Source: Mytilinidion resinicola (lineage: Eukaryota > Ascomycota > Dothideomycetes > Mytilinidiales > Mytilinidiaceae). Taken from it: DNA of 64,000 bases. A program made the position numbers and the translations under genes. The notes beneath the pieces were generated by a model. It was not told the DNA's origin. It was given only the letters and a program-made list of their open reading frames with translations, and made no database searches. Below, piece after piece: positions 21,414-33,472 of the stretch; position 1 is the first letter of the stretch; the number at the start of each line of letters is the position of its first letter. The stretch spans positions 1,717,822 to 1,781,821 of the forward strand of contig NW_022985439.1 in NCBI RefSeq assembly GCF_010093595.1, in the 5' to 3' direction.

Positions 21414-23147
21414 TTTTGGAATGAGAATCCGGTCCTTTGTAATGACCATCCGCTGATGTTTCTGTGAGTATCAGCTATTGCAGCTCGCAACTAGTAAAGT
21501 CGTGTGTTGCATGCAGAACTGCTCTTTTCGTAATGTGATGCTTGCTCTCATGATACGAGACAGATACTATTTTCTCGCGGTGTGTGTGCGCTGGTAGCAA
21601 AACCGTCTTAATAAAGGCGAAAAGTTGAAACCATGGAAGCCATGCTCGTGGGTGGGTCATTCTACCACCGCACAGAGCAGTTGAGGATTGGCTACCAATG
21701 ATCGAACCGCATGCTAACATGAGAAACGATAGGTGGGCTACAATTGCGTCCACGTACGAATAATCGTGGCATGACTGGGATGGAAGAGGGGCAGCTCGTA
21801 GAGGGGTGCAGTGATTTACTCACATGAATGAAACGAATGGTAAACTACCCGGGATTAAGAATGAGAAGCTTAACACGTGGAAAAGAACGATACTTCAGTG
21901 GGCGTCGCTCACAGCACGCTTGCGGATCTGGCAGATCTGGAGCGGAAGAGGCTTGCTGGGGCACACATGCCCGTAGCTTCTAACTTGGAAATGTTGCAAG
22001 GAGTAGACTAAAGGGAAAGCGCGGCGAGCACAGCGTTGTGGCGCCAGCTGCCATTCTCCAGATTGAGGTAGGCGTCATGATCCATTCTCGAAGACATCGG
22101 TCAGTTGGGAAGTTTACTGCGCCGGGAGTATCGCCAGGAGAGAGAAGCCAAGTAGAATACTCTGGGCAGAATCTTGAAAATAAAATAGCTGCATCTAGTG
22201 ATGCTTGGCAGATCTTCATTCGGACCATTCAGCATTCCGATTTCATTCCAAGCCCATAACTCAGAGGCTTAGCATGATCTGACTACTCGAATTTTTCCAC
22301 GGTCGGCTTGTTTCTTGAGCCTCATATTGCGAGGCAGGTACATGCCAAGACGGGTATCCAGCCGGCGCAGGACAGTCGCCGCGTCACGATTCAGCCCTGC
22401 ATTGCCTTGCCATTGACTACGTCTATGCATCAATATAGAGGCATTCGAAAGGTGGTGAAGTCAAACACGGCGTACGACTGCTTTGTTTGCTGTTGTGAAA
22501 CTTCATTTGGAAGGTGCGAGGAAATCCTGAACTTGCGATAATGATGATCATCAACTTGCGACCAATCAGACGGCAGAGATGAAGCACGAAGAGTGAAGAT
22601 TCGATTTGGGGAGTCCAACCCACCTGACGCATCCACAAATTCATCGCCGAAGTGCATGCGCTTACATCTAATGCGTTTGGCCTGTGATCGTTTTGCTCTC
22701 ATCCTCGCATTAGACCAGCTGCCAACCGCGTCAACACCGCGCGTGATGCAACAACCACGTCCCATGCACTCTCTAAGGTTGAATCGCTAAGACCAAGCGC
22801 AAGTCATGGAACTTGGTATTTTTCGGAGCAGTGATGATGTGCGAGCTTGATTGAGGAGCTCGAGGTATTAAATAATGTCAAACTGGGCTTCCTCGAGAAT
22901 CGATGCTTCTCTATCCAAAACAAATCAGATCAAGACTCTAGTAACTTGCAAATCGTTTCGGTCAAACATGTGCCATGTAAGTATGTCGTAGCGCGTGAGT
23001 TTGTCCAGGACCTTAGGATTCAATTTACGAGGCTAGAGCTTGCAATAGTAGAAATCCCGGCTTTTTTCGTTCCGAGCTCGGTACGTGCACAACCAGCTCT
23101 CCTGGCTCATGTCGGTATTGTTCTTGCTGGTCCCTATCGTCCAAAGC
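21414..23147. other. Intergenic region, 1.7 kb
   Basis: This lies upstream of the minus-strand mannosidase and downstream of the minus-strand cupin gene. Short frames at 22308-22790 lack domain features. Nothing else supported. Confidence 0.5.
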
Positions 23148-23656
23148 CTAGCTCTCTCCCCACCCCTTTAGGTTTTCGACAATAGGGTTGCGACCACCAC
23201 GTGTGATGATCCACACGATATCTTCATCGCTATCATTCACTTCTTGGTGTTCAGCGTATGCCGGTATAAGTGCAAAGTCTCCAGGACCGAGGTCTTGTCT
23301 CTTAGAACCGTTGAGACCGCTGACAATGGTTCCGTGGCCTTTGGCAGCATACACGATAGTGTCTGAGGCATATCAGGAAAGGTTCGTGGTGAGACGTAGG
23401 TCGATGATCATAGGTATGAGGAAACTACCTTCTTCGCCGTGATGGTGTATGGCTGAGGCTGTGTGGGGTTTTGCGATCATGACTGGGACGTTGCGTCAGC
23501 CTTAGGCGCCATCATCTGGCGAAGATGAGACTCACCAGTACCGCAAATCTGATCAGACATGTCCGTGATGGCATTCATTCGAATCATGCCCTCGGTTTGG
23601 GCCCCGGTTGGAGCATTGATTTCCGAGGCTTTCTTGACCTGTACCTCTCCCGGCAT
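23148..23656 (-). CDS. Small cupin-domain protein
   Basis: Three small exons on the minus strand (23656-23536, 23482-23429, 23362-23148) join with GT-AG sites and correct phase to give 129 residues; most of it would be missed by ORF length alone. The product is one cupin barrel: motif 1 contains HTASAIHHHGEEDTIVY (metal-binding His-x-His-His and Glu) and motif 2 contains PGDFALIPAYAEHQEVN. The C-terminus reads RGGRNPIVENLKGWGES. Single cupins of this kind are cytosolic and bind a divalent metal; many have isomerase or dioxygenase activity, but the substrate cannot be predicted. The gene stands alone between two large gene-poor stretches. Confidence 0.85.
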
Positions 23657-25076
23657 CGTCGGAAGGATTGGTGACGAGAGAGCTTGTTGGGTTGGAAGGC
23701 AACGAAAAAATATGGATTCTCGATAGTGCTAGCGATGGCGATGGTTTCTGTGAGCTGTTGTACTGTCAGTGGCACCAGGGTTAGTATGTCATCATCGCGC
23801 GGCCTGTAGGTATGACCTGAGTATCCGTTGCTGCATAATCGCGACTGCATCGCGACTATGCTCTGGGAACCTCGGTCGCGTTCTGAGCGACGATACTTCT
23901 GGTGAACTGCCTGGCCGAAGCATTGATGGGCCATGTGCAATTGCAGAGGAAGCGTGTAATCGATGGGTGCGAACAAGCAGGCGAGCCGCGGATTTTACCC
24001 CAGAAAATTTCATCTCCGCCCGGCCCCGATGTCATCACGCGAAACTTGGCGTGGTGTTTCGAGATCTTGGCCGGCATTCGACAGGACTCTCTCCGCAAAA
24101 GGGAATAGTTGATAGCTTCAGCCTGTGAAGATGGGAGAGCGCACGTGCCATGTCCAATCACAAAACAGTGAAGGGCCTCGGTACTCGGTGCCCTAGAACC
24201 GGCGGCCTTCTATAAATGCAGTTTCGGAGATCAAGCTGAAACAAACACCACGCCTAAACCCCAAGCTGTACACGAAATGGCGTAGTGGATCATTTGTATA
24301 TCTTCCATGTTGATCATTTCGATAGACGACTAGATATAGTTATCCTCGCTATGAACTAGAACAACATGCTGATGTGCTGAGAACGGGATTACGTCGCAGA
24401 TAGTTACAAGGACTAGGTGCGTGAATGATACGGTGGAATCAAGACTTGTACCCAAACGGGAGTTTGTCGGTACCCGATGAGAATTGTGTAGATCTGGCGA
24501 ACTATCTTCGGCCTAGGAGTTGAGAATTGTGTATGAATGTATGGTCAAGTCTGTATCATTTGCTAGTGGAGCTTTAAGGCGCTGCGCTCAAGTTCTAAGG
24601 CACTCTTAGAAGTAGAAGATGTTGAATCTCATTTCATAGATTATCATACTGGAATCTAAATGATATATTGGCAAGGTGACGGCCAGAGACAAACCTTCAG
24701 GTGGAGTTTGTATCTGCATGAAATCGGAGACTAGGCGAAAGCGGCGAGAGCCTCGGTACGGGACGTTGCACACGTCTCCCACCAGCCCTTTCGCAGCCTC
24801 GATGCTCCCATCATCACCGGACTCGCCGCGCGTGTCCGAGCCAATAATGGTTGCGTCAATATCATCCCGTCATGGTCCCGTGCCTCCCCCAGGCGGCTCT
24901 AGCAGGAATTCCGGGGTATGAGGGTGGCATGTCTGGCATGTGAAAGACGTTGCTTCCTCCAGTTTTAAGACTGTCAGCTGCCATTCATTGTCCTCTTCTC
25001 GACCTGCACCCTCTCTCTTGTACCACGACCACAAAGCCTATTTCGCTCCCCCCCGCTCCCCCAACAAGCAGCCAAC
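23657..25076. other. Intergenic region, 1.4 kb
   Basis: This is a divergent promoter region between the cupin gene (minus) and the cyt b5-acyl-CoA dehydrogenase gene (plus). A TATAAAT at 24211 has no protein-coding gene close behind it. Pyrimidine-rich tracts just before 25077 fit the leader of the dehydrogenase gene. Confidence 0.5.
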
Positions 25077-27012
25077 ATGTCACAACGCTTCTCTACGGCC
25101 GATGTGGCCTCCCACAACAAGACTGACAGCCTCTGGGTTATCGTCGATGAGGACGTATACGATCTGACAAAGTTTCAAGATGAGCACCCTGGCGGCAAGA
25201 AGAGTACGTTCCCTCTCCATACACTCCACGTTGCCTGCAAGTTCTAACAAACACGACCAGTCCTTCAGCGTGTTGCCGGAAAAGACGCCTCCAAGCAGTT
25301 CTGGAAGTACCACAACGAGAGCATCCTCAAGAAATACCAGAAGCAGCTGCAGGTTGGCTCTCTGGACTCGAAGGCCGCACCTCCAACACCACCAGCTACA
25401 CCACCTGCGGAGAAGAAACAGGATGTCGTGAAGCCATCCGCCGAATCCGGCGCGGTCGCCCCGGTGCCCACAGCCGCCGCGGAGGAAGAGGCGGAGGCAT
25501 TGGATCCCTTTGGCGACCTAGTGCCCTATGCCGACCCCTCGTGGTACCAATCGGTGAGTCTATCTCCACAAGCCTCTTCATCTTCATTTTCTGCCTACAA
25601 CTGCAAGACGGTCTCTGACATGTGACATCCACCTGTAGTATCACTCGCCCTACTTCAACCAGTCCCACGCCGACCTCCGCGCCGAAGTCCGCCAATGGGT
25701 CGAGGACGACATAATGCCCAACGTGACGGAGTGGGAAGAAGGCCGCAAAGTGCCTGACAGTATTTACAAGGCGATGGGTGAGAAGGGCTACCTGGCTGGT
25801 CTTATGGGTGTACACTACCCAACAAACTTGACAGAGCAGCGCGTAAAAAGCGTCGCGCCGGAGAAGTGGGATCTTTTCCACGAGATGCTGCTCACGGACG
25901 AGATCTCGCGCGCGGGCAGTGGTGGGCTCGTGTGGAACCTCATTGGCGGCTTTGGTATCGGCTGCCCACCGCTTGTCAAGTTCGGCAAGAAGGAAGTCGT
26001 CAAGCGCGTTGTGCCTGAGATTCTCAATGGCAACAAGCGCATCTGTCTCGCGATTACGGAGCCTGGTAAGTTCTGCTGTTTTCGTGATATCATTTTGCAT
26101 TACTAACATGTGACAGACGCGGGGAGCGATGTCGCCAATCTCACGTGCGAAGCCAAGCTATCTGAAGATGGAAAACATTATATTGTCAATGGTGAAAAGA
26201 AATGGATCACCAACGGTATCTGGTGCGACTACTTTACCACTGCCGTCCGCACGGGTGGTGAGGGCATGAACGGCGTCTCCGTTCTCCTCATTGAGCGCAG
26301 CTTCGGCGGCGTCTCCACCCGTAAGATGGACTGCCAGGGTGTATGGAGTAGTGGCACTACATACATCACCTTCGAGGACGTGAAGGTCCCCGTTGAGAAC
26401 CTCATCGGCAAGGAGAACCAAGGTTTCAAAGGTATGTCGCCAACCTCGCTCACGACTTTTTCTCCTTTTCTCCTTCCAGAACCCTACCCTGAACGACCAC
26501 CCTTCTAACTCGTTTCAGTCATAATGACGAACTTCAACCACGAACGTATCGGCATAATCATCCAATGTCTCCGCTTCTCTCGCGTCTGCTACGAAGAATC
26601 CATCAAGTATGCGCACAAGCGCCGCACCTTCGGCAAGAAGCTCATCGACCACCCCGTCATCCGCCTCAAGCTCGCCCACATGGCCCGCCAGATCGAGGCT
26701 TCATACAACTGGCTCGAAAACCTCATCTACCAGTGCCAGAAGATGGGCGAAATGGAGGCTATGCTGAAGCTCGGCGGCGCCATTGCCTCGCTAAAGGCGC
26801 AGAGCACTACCACCTTCGAGTTCTGTGCACGAGAGGCTAGTCAGATCTTCGGCGGGCTAAGTTACTCGCGCGGCGGACAAGGCGCGAAGGTTGAGCGGTT
26901 GTACCGAGATGTCAGGGCGTATGCCATCCCAGGCGGTAGTGAGGAGATTATGCTGGATTTGAGCATTAGGCAAGCGTTGAGGGTGCATAAGGCGCTCGGC
27001 ATGAAGCTGTAG
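25077..27012 (+). CDS. Cytochrome b5-acyl-CoA dehydrogenase fusion
   Basis: Five exons: 25077-25203, 25261-25553, 25639-26065, 26117-26431, 26519-27012; 551 residues. The third intron ends with a perfect TACTAAC branch site (26101). Residues 1-75 form a cytochrome b5 domain with the heme motif DEHPGGKK and the second heme His in KYHNES. An Ala/Pro/Glu-rich linker of about 50 residues follows, then a full acyl-CoA dehydrogenase (LAITEPDAGSDVANL, KWITNGIW, NFNHERIGI, and YAIPGGSEEIMLDLS with the likely catalytic Glu). Such fusions are known in filamentous fungi and are thought to oxidise acyl-CoA or related thioesters with a built-in electron relay. There is no clear C-terminal SKL/AKL peroxisomal signal (the end is GMKL). 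It lies at the edge of the metabolic cluster; membership is uncertain. Confidence 0.93.
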
Positions 27013-27302
27013 GCGCGATGAAGTGGAATTCTATATAGTGGGCATTGGCCTGGGGTTGCTGGTTTAGACTTCTGCATATGTGTTACTAGAAGTTGGCGGA
27101 GAAGTGAATGACGTATCACGTTATTTCCATTCCTCTGATTGTTTGCATCTGGAATGCGGTCTGATTTCCGCCCTCGAGTCTTCGATATCGCGTCTCGAAG
27201 TCTGATGTAAAATTGAAGAGTCTCGTACAATGCTAAGCAGGTTTCAAAGCAGCTCTTGAATGCCATTGAAGTCGTACACTCGAACCCGATTTACATGCTC
27301 GA

Positions 27303-28360
27303 CTATTTTGTACAGTACCCACCGTCCACATTCAGCATTACACCTGTCACCCAGCTGGCACCATCGCCAGAGAGATATAGCACCGCCTTCGCTACATCCT
27401 CGGGCAAGCCCAAATGCGGCCATGGCGACGCATTATGCAGTTCCTCGTTGAGAACTAAATCTTCGAGCGCAGATCGAACCATTGCCGTTTTCAAGAAGCC
27501 AGGGCATACACCATTGACGTGAATTTTATGAGGGGCATAGTCAAGCGCTACTTGCCGGGTCAAGTTTGTCACAGCGCCTTTGCTCGCACAGTAGGATGCT
27601 TATGAGCGTTAGCTATGTTGTCGAAGAGGAGTGGGGACATAGGTAAAGATGAAACCGGCCAGCCTACGTTCCATTGATAGCCCAACCAGGCCGCCAATTG
27701 AAGATATATTCACAATCCAGCCACGGTCCCCGGTAGATCGTGGTTCCTGTTTCATCATCTGTAATATGGCGAATTTCATACCAAGAAAAGTCCCGCGCGT
27801 ATTGATGGCCTACGAGCGATTAGACTCCTCTTCAATCTTCGATGAACTGCCCTACCATGGTCTTGTCAAACGCTTCTACAGACTCTTGTGCTATCTTGTT
27901 CTGTCCACAAAAGACGCCTGCATTGTTGACCAAACTTTACAGTATCAGCTACTACTTTCGCTATAGTCTGTCCGACTCGAGAGCAATTTGTTTGAATACA
28001 CGTACATATCTAGCCTGCCATATTCAGCAACGGCGGATGCGACCAGCGCTTCCATGTCTTGCGGCGAGCTAACATCTGTCTTCTTAAAAATAGCTTTGCC
28101 GGTCTTCGCAATCAGCTCGTGCGTCGATGTGGTCACGGTTTCGTATCCGCCCGGACGCAACTCGGGCGTCAAATCGCTGCATATGACCGAAGCACCTTCG
28201 CTTGCCAGTGCGAGTGCGATCGCGCGACCAACTCCAGAAGAGGACCCTGTGACGATGGCGACCCGGCCTTCGAGACTGTAAACCGCGACTGGTCAGCTTG
28301 GAGAACTGCGGTACTTCGGCAAGAGGCTCACGGCGACGCTTACTTCAACATGTGGGACAT
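27303..28360 (-). CDS. Short-chain dehydrogenase/reductase (SDR)
   Basis: Five exons on the minus strand: 28360-28344 (only 17 bases), 28275-28006, 27934-27856, 27809-27668, 27598-27303; 267 residues. All introns are GT-AG with matching phases. Classical SDR signs: TGSSSGVG (NAD(P)-binding, about residues 15-22), LVNNAGVF, NISS, and the catalytic YCASK (Tyr172, Lys176); the end is WVTGVMLNVDGGYC. This layout is that of 3-oxoacyl-reductase or glucose-dehydrogenase-like enzymes that interconvert alcohols and ketones with NAD(P)H; the substrate is unknown. It starts 780 bases from the divergent permease gene and is probably part of the metabolic cluster. Confidence 0.9.
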
Positions 28361-29142
28361 TTTTGGTGGTAGAAAACGCCAGTACGAGATGGCACGAGAT
28401 TCTAGATGGCACATGCATCAAGTCTGGGACATGAGTTATATGGGTGTGGTCATGGTTGGAGAGCCTTCCATGCACGGACGACAAACGGTGCAGAATCCAG
28501 GAATCTGCTGAAGGTCTGCGTAGCGGGTCCATCGCACTGGTCTTGCGCTGTCAGTTTCCTAGAACATCTGCAAGAGCAGTATTCTGGTCGCCGTTTGGTG
28601 CCTGAAGAAGAAGAAAGAATTCCGAGTCCTTATCGCCTCTCACTTGACGCCTAGAGTATCCGGGACACGAACTACGCAGGGGGTTGGAAAGGCCCGAGTA
28701 TCGTGAATAGGGCACATCCAGGCCTTGGACACATCGGGAGTGGCGGCTCTTATCGTCTGCGTCTCGCTCCTAACTACCAGATCCGCCTTTTCTATATTCT
28801 ACTTATCGCGATCAGACTCCAAGTACACGAGTCGGCTGAAACTCGTCTCCCAATCGTTAAGATGCACTCTCAAGCTTGTTGCCTCGTTGTCGCCTGCCTT
28901 TCCGATATCTCTTCCCGTCGCGGCATGTATACAACGAATCCTAGTGGACAAGACCGAAGACTGGTGAGCAAAGCCACGCTGGGTACAGCCAGTCTCCCTA
29001 TATCCCGGTCCATATCGCGTGGTATCAATGATAGACCGTGAGCATCTACTTCTGATGCTCAAGTATATTTGCCTTGCCTCCTGTTGAAGTTATCATCTCC
29101 ATCAAAGCTTCATTCCTAAACACCACTCCTCTTCCATACATA
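28361..29142. other. Divergent promoter region, SDR / permease
   Basis: 780 bases between the starts of a minus-strand SDR gene and a plus-strand permease gene. No gene seen. The divergent layout would allow shared control. Confidence 0.5.
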
Positions 29143-30805
29143 ATGTCTACCATCTCGAAGGACGAGAAGATGCCGGCATACGATAATAAAGATGTTTCTG
29201 AACCCCATCACCATTTGGATATCGATGTCGGTGCAATACACGAGGTCGATTCACCGCATGCGCTGAATGAGTCCTTCAGTCTCTGGAGCAGTTTGGGTCT
29301 TCAGTACTCATTGACTTCGACGCCCCTTGCTGTCGGCTCCTACCTTGCAAGTGTCATTGGAGTAGGTGGAAGTCCTACCTTCATCTTTGGGTACATCTTT
29401 GCCGTGGGCTGTAATCTCTGCGTTTGCTTGTCGCTGGCTGAGATTGCCGCCGTCTACCCTCACTCGTCAGGTACGCATATGCTCTCACACCAATTGTTTT
29501 GCGAGACCTCGATAAATGAGCGTTATCCCTGAGCGAGGCAGTCACTGACCGGGGATACCTACTATAGGTCAGATTTACTGGACTTCAGTCATGGCGCCCA
29601 AGAAATATGCGCGCGGCCTCAGCTATCTAGCTGCTTGGATTGCCAGCGCTGCATACTTCTTCCTGACAGCTGCGACATGCCTTCTCGCCTCCCAACTCAT
29701 CTGGGCATTGGTAGCAGTGGTTAAAACGACATTCATTATACAACCGTGGGAATACTATGTCCTCTATATTGCCGCAGCAGCCGTCACCTTCGCTCTCAAC
29801 GCACCGCTTTTCACGCTGTATCCGTATATGCTCAAAAGTATGGTTATCTTCATCAATACCGGCGCACTCTTTGTGCTCATCGTGCTCCTCGTCCGCACTC
29901 ACCCGAAACAATCTGCATCCTTCGTCTTTGCCGATTTCGTCAACATGACGGGATGGAAGCCGGATGGCGTGGTTTTCTTCCTCGGTCTGCTGCCTGGTGC
30001 CACTGCTGTCAATGGCTTCGAAGGTGCCGCTCATCTCGCTGACGAGATCCCACACCCTGAGAGGAACATTCCTCGCGTCATGTTCGGAAGTGCGCTCATG
30101 AGCGCACTCGCTGGATTGCCCATGGTTCTGGTCTACATGTTCTGCATTGTCAGCCCAGCCAATCTCTTGGCCCCTATCGGAGGGCAACCGATTGCTCAAC
30201 TGTTGCTGGATTCTCTGGACTCTCAGGCCCTAACCATCATTACAATCCTGGTCTATATCCTCGTCATGCTGTGCGCGGCCGTCTGTCTTTTAACCAGCTT
30301 TTCTCGCATTCTGTGGTCTGTGGCACGACAAGGAGCATTACCACTCTCCGGCTGGGTGGCAAAGGTCAACACATATTACGAGCTTCCCGTCAACGCAGTT
30401 GCATCTGGCGTCTTGCTCATCGTCGCTATTGGTGCCATCATCCTCGGATCGACCACTGCAATAAATGCGATTCTCGGTGCAGGCATCGTCATGTGCTACC
30501 TATCCTACATCCTCGTGGTCGGAAGCCTTCTTTACACCACCCGAGCGAAAGCGTTCCCTTCGAAGCGTTACTTCAATCTAAGGCGCAGCGGCATTTACTT
30601 CAACGTCATCTCAATGCTCTGGATGCCCTTCATTACTGTCTGGTTGTGCTTCCCCACTTACGTTCCAGTAACAGGATCGACCATGAATTATGCCTCAGCT
30701 GTCACAGGGGGTGTTTTCTTCTGCGCCGCGGTCAATTGGTTCGCGTATTCGAAGACAAAATACACAGCTCCAGTGGCAATGAATCAGATTCAGGGCGACT
30801 TCTGA
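29143..30805 (+). CDS. APC-family amino acid / amine permease
   Basis: Two exons, 29143-29470 and 29568-30805, giving 521 residues. The N-terminus is hydrophilic and cytosolic; about 12 hydrophobic segments follow. The start of the transporter core (SLGLQYSLTSTPLAVGSYL) and LLPGATAVNGFEGAAHLADEIPHPERNIPRVM are signatures of the amino acid-choline transporter group (GABA, choline or other amine permeases of fungi). It would import an amino acid or amine across the plasma membrane. It lies 0.7 kb before the class III aminotransferase gene on the same strand, so it may supply that enzyme's amino substrate. Confidence 0.92.
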
Positions 30806-31522
30806 GACGGAACATCGGTGGGAGATCCGAGGTCGAAAAGCTGACCCTTGCTTTTATGTTCTTTGTTTGATGTTACGATATATCTAGTGTCTGTGTTGAT
30901 TATCTCAAATATCGAGGTACGATTGGTGACTGACCATATTGCACAATTTACTTCAGCGTGGCGCAGTACATAAAAGAAGAAATTCGTCTCAATCTAAGTT
31001 CAAGACAACCGTGCCTGTGGCTATGGAACTGCACTACAGCTCAGAAGCCCCGTCTGACTTTTTCACTGGTCCAAACCTATCAATAGCCATATCCTATAAA
31101 GACTATCTCCTTATCTGCTTCTTATCAACAGTTTCTAACGCTGCCTCGTTGAATGGGTCAAAGCGCGCCTTACTAGCCACAACCCTTCTGTGTTGAGCCC
31201 ATCCATTTAGGAAATCAACAGCGCGCCAAGCCATCGCTGTCAGTTACCATATTATCTCACATTAAGCATCGCTTCGTCCTTCCTCAGCAGCAAGCACAGA
31301 TCACGATCGAAACAGGGCCAGAATGCAAGTCCTGATAGTAATTTGTTTTAGTCTACTTTACCGACATCTGAAAGTGCGAGTACTTTAAGCATCTGCAGTC
31401 GCGGTTACCAGCTACCATAAAAGGCCTCTCGCAGTTCACACAGGGTCTCCAACAATCTTGCTACGAGTGACCCCCATTTAATCGAAGTATTCCTCAACAA
31501 CGACAGAACCTCAATCTCCAAA
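30806..31522. other. Intergenic region, 0.7 kb
   Basis: 3' flank of the permease gene and promoter of the aminotransferase gene. No gene seen. Confidence 0.5.
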
Positions 31523-33172
31523 ATGACAGCACTCACCGTCGAAGAAGTCAATCACGCTAGCGCAAACGTTATTCCAATGGACAGCAGTCAAATGGCCCCT
31601 TCTCGAGTCCAACGGAAGCAAATTGTACTGTCGAAAAGAGCACAGCAGTTGCTTAATACCGAGGCGGAGTACACGGTCGGTGGCTTTACACCTCTGCCGG
31701 GTTTCATGGACCGAGGCAAGGGTGCGCAACTATGGGTTCGTGAACTTTCCGCTAGTTCTTTTTTTCAGCTATTGAGACTAAGACTGACATGACATAGGAT
31801 GTGGATGGCAAGGAGTACCTCGATTTCATTTGCATGTTCAGCGCGGGCAATCAAGGACACTGCCATCCGACAATAGTCGCAGCGATGATCGAGCAGATCA
31901 ATAAGGGCAAGTTGGGTTCGATTAGACACCTTGATAGATGAGGGTGGCTAACATGATTTCCAGCCTACCTCATCAACACTTCTACTCACAATTCGCGTTG
32001 GCCCGTCTTTGCAGAGATGATGTGCAAGAGGTTCAAATACGACAAGATCTCCGCGATGGTGACCGGCGCCGAGGGAGCTGATCTGGCTTGCAAAATCGCT
32101 AGGCGTCATGCTCATGAGGTTAGAGGCATTCCAGCGGACGAGGTACTGATTCTAGCTGTCTCGGACAGCTACCACGGACTGTCTTCTGGCGTCTGGAATC
32201 TGCAAGATCCTAGTCCCGCACGAACAGGTATTTCAGTCTAGATACGTTTAAGCTAGAAGTGGTACTGACATGACTCTCACAGCTTATGGCCTCGATAGCG
32301 CGCAACATACCAACGTCAATCCCTCTACGAAGGAGCTGCTGCGGTATGGTCATTTGGAAGACATGGAGGCCTGTCTTGCAGAGCACCACGTGCGTGTGGG
32401 GGCAATCATCATAGAGTGCATACGCAACACAGGAAAGTGCGTACCTTAGCCACCCCTTACTCCATCCTCCGATATGTGGTACTAAAAGGTGTTCCTCTTT
32501 AGCACTTACGAAGAAGAAGTCTCCTTCGCCCGGGGGATCTACGACCTATGCAAGAAATACAACATTCCCTTCATCGCCGACGAGGTCCGAATGGGAGCTT
32601 GCAAAACGGGAAAGTTCTTCTCTTTCAACCATCTGGGCCCAGACGTCCGCCCCGATCTGCTTGTGGTCGGAAAATCCATGACCGGCGGTGCTTATCCGGC
32701 CTCGTTCGTCCTGGGTGACGACGCTATGATGTCGGTAGTCGGGCCATATGAGAGCGGCTCGACGTTCGCACATACGCCCATGGCAATCGCGGCTGCGGAA
32801 GCGGCACTGAAGGTCCTAGATGAGGAGAAGATGGCGGAGCGAGCAGCGCATCTCGAAAAGAGGTTTCTAGAGCTGACGAACGACTTGAGGAAGCATCCAC
32901 ATGTGGCTGACATTCAGGCTCGTGGTGCAGATTTCAGCATTCCAATTCGAGAAAACCCAGAAGGAAGGGTGACGGCAAGAAGGATTGGAGGCTTGTGCTT
33001 GAGCAAAGGACTGCTATTATATCCGTTGGGTGGACGTTTGAGGATGGGCGTGAGCATGGTGATGACGGATGCGCAGTTGGAAAAAGGGGTGCAAATCATC
33101 AGGGAAGCACTAGATGAGGTCGTGGAATATCAGGATGCGATTCCGGGGGAGGTGTGGCATAAGGCTCATTAG
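31523..33172 (+). CDS. Class III PLP aminotransferase (ornithine/omega-aminotransferase-like)
   Basis: Five exons: 31523-31735, 31798-31906, 31964-32227, 32283-32436, 32503-33172; 469 residues. The second intron begins with GC (GGCAAGT), the only donor there that keeps the frame. Fold-type I signatures are present: WDVDGKEYLDF, FSAGNQGHCHP, SDSYHGLSSGVW, FIADEVRMG (Asp contacts the PLP ring nitrogen) and VVGKSMTGGAYPAS with the Schiff-base Lys at about residue 304. Ornithine-type enzymes usually have FGRTG after DEV; here it is MGACKTG, so the substrate may differ. The enzyme moves an amino group from an omega- or beta-amino compound to a 2-oxo acid. The permease upstream and the RidA-like deaminase downstream fit use of an amino compound. 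Confidence 0.92.
31907..31963 (+). other. GC-AG intron in the aminotransferase gene
   Basis: The intron begins GCAAGT and ends TTTCCAG. Splicing here joins ATC AAT AAG G to CC TAC and continues the frame; the nearest GT (in the GTTGGG that follows) would shift the frame to a stop. GC-AG introns with a consensus-like donor are a known minor class in fungi. Confidence 0.75.
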
Positions 33173-33472
33173 ATGTTGATGATATATCAGTATGCACGAA
33201 GACGGTGTGGATGAATAGATACTTTTTCAGATGAATTAGGCGTTCCAATTGAAGGGGTTCTGGATGTGAGTTGCAGATTTGAGTTCCTCACATGTGTCTG
33301 TGTTACTTAATTTCTGTCTCTTGGCTTTTTTAGAGTCGACTGACGATCAGCACATTCATCCTTCGCCATAACACGACGCACGCTCTCATTTCAAGAGGCG
33401 ATCTAAGGAGTAGGTATCCTAATGCAACCACTCGATTTCATGTATTTAACCATCTACCATCATCAATTCACC
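33173..33472. other. Short convergent intergenic region
   Basis: The aminotransferase gene (plus) and the second SDR gene (minus) end here toward each other. No gene seen. Confidence 0.5.

Noticed and set aside
29627..30199. 190-codon minus-strand frame inside the permease gene
   Set aside because: Antisense shadow of conserved membrane-protein codons; the plus-strand frame carries the family motifs.
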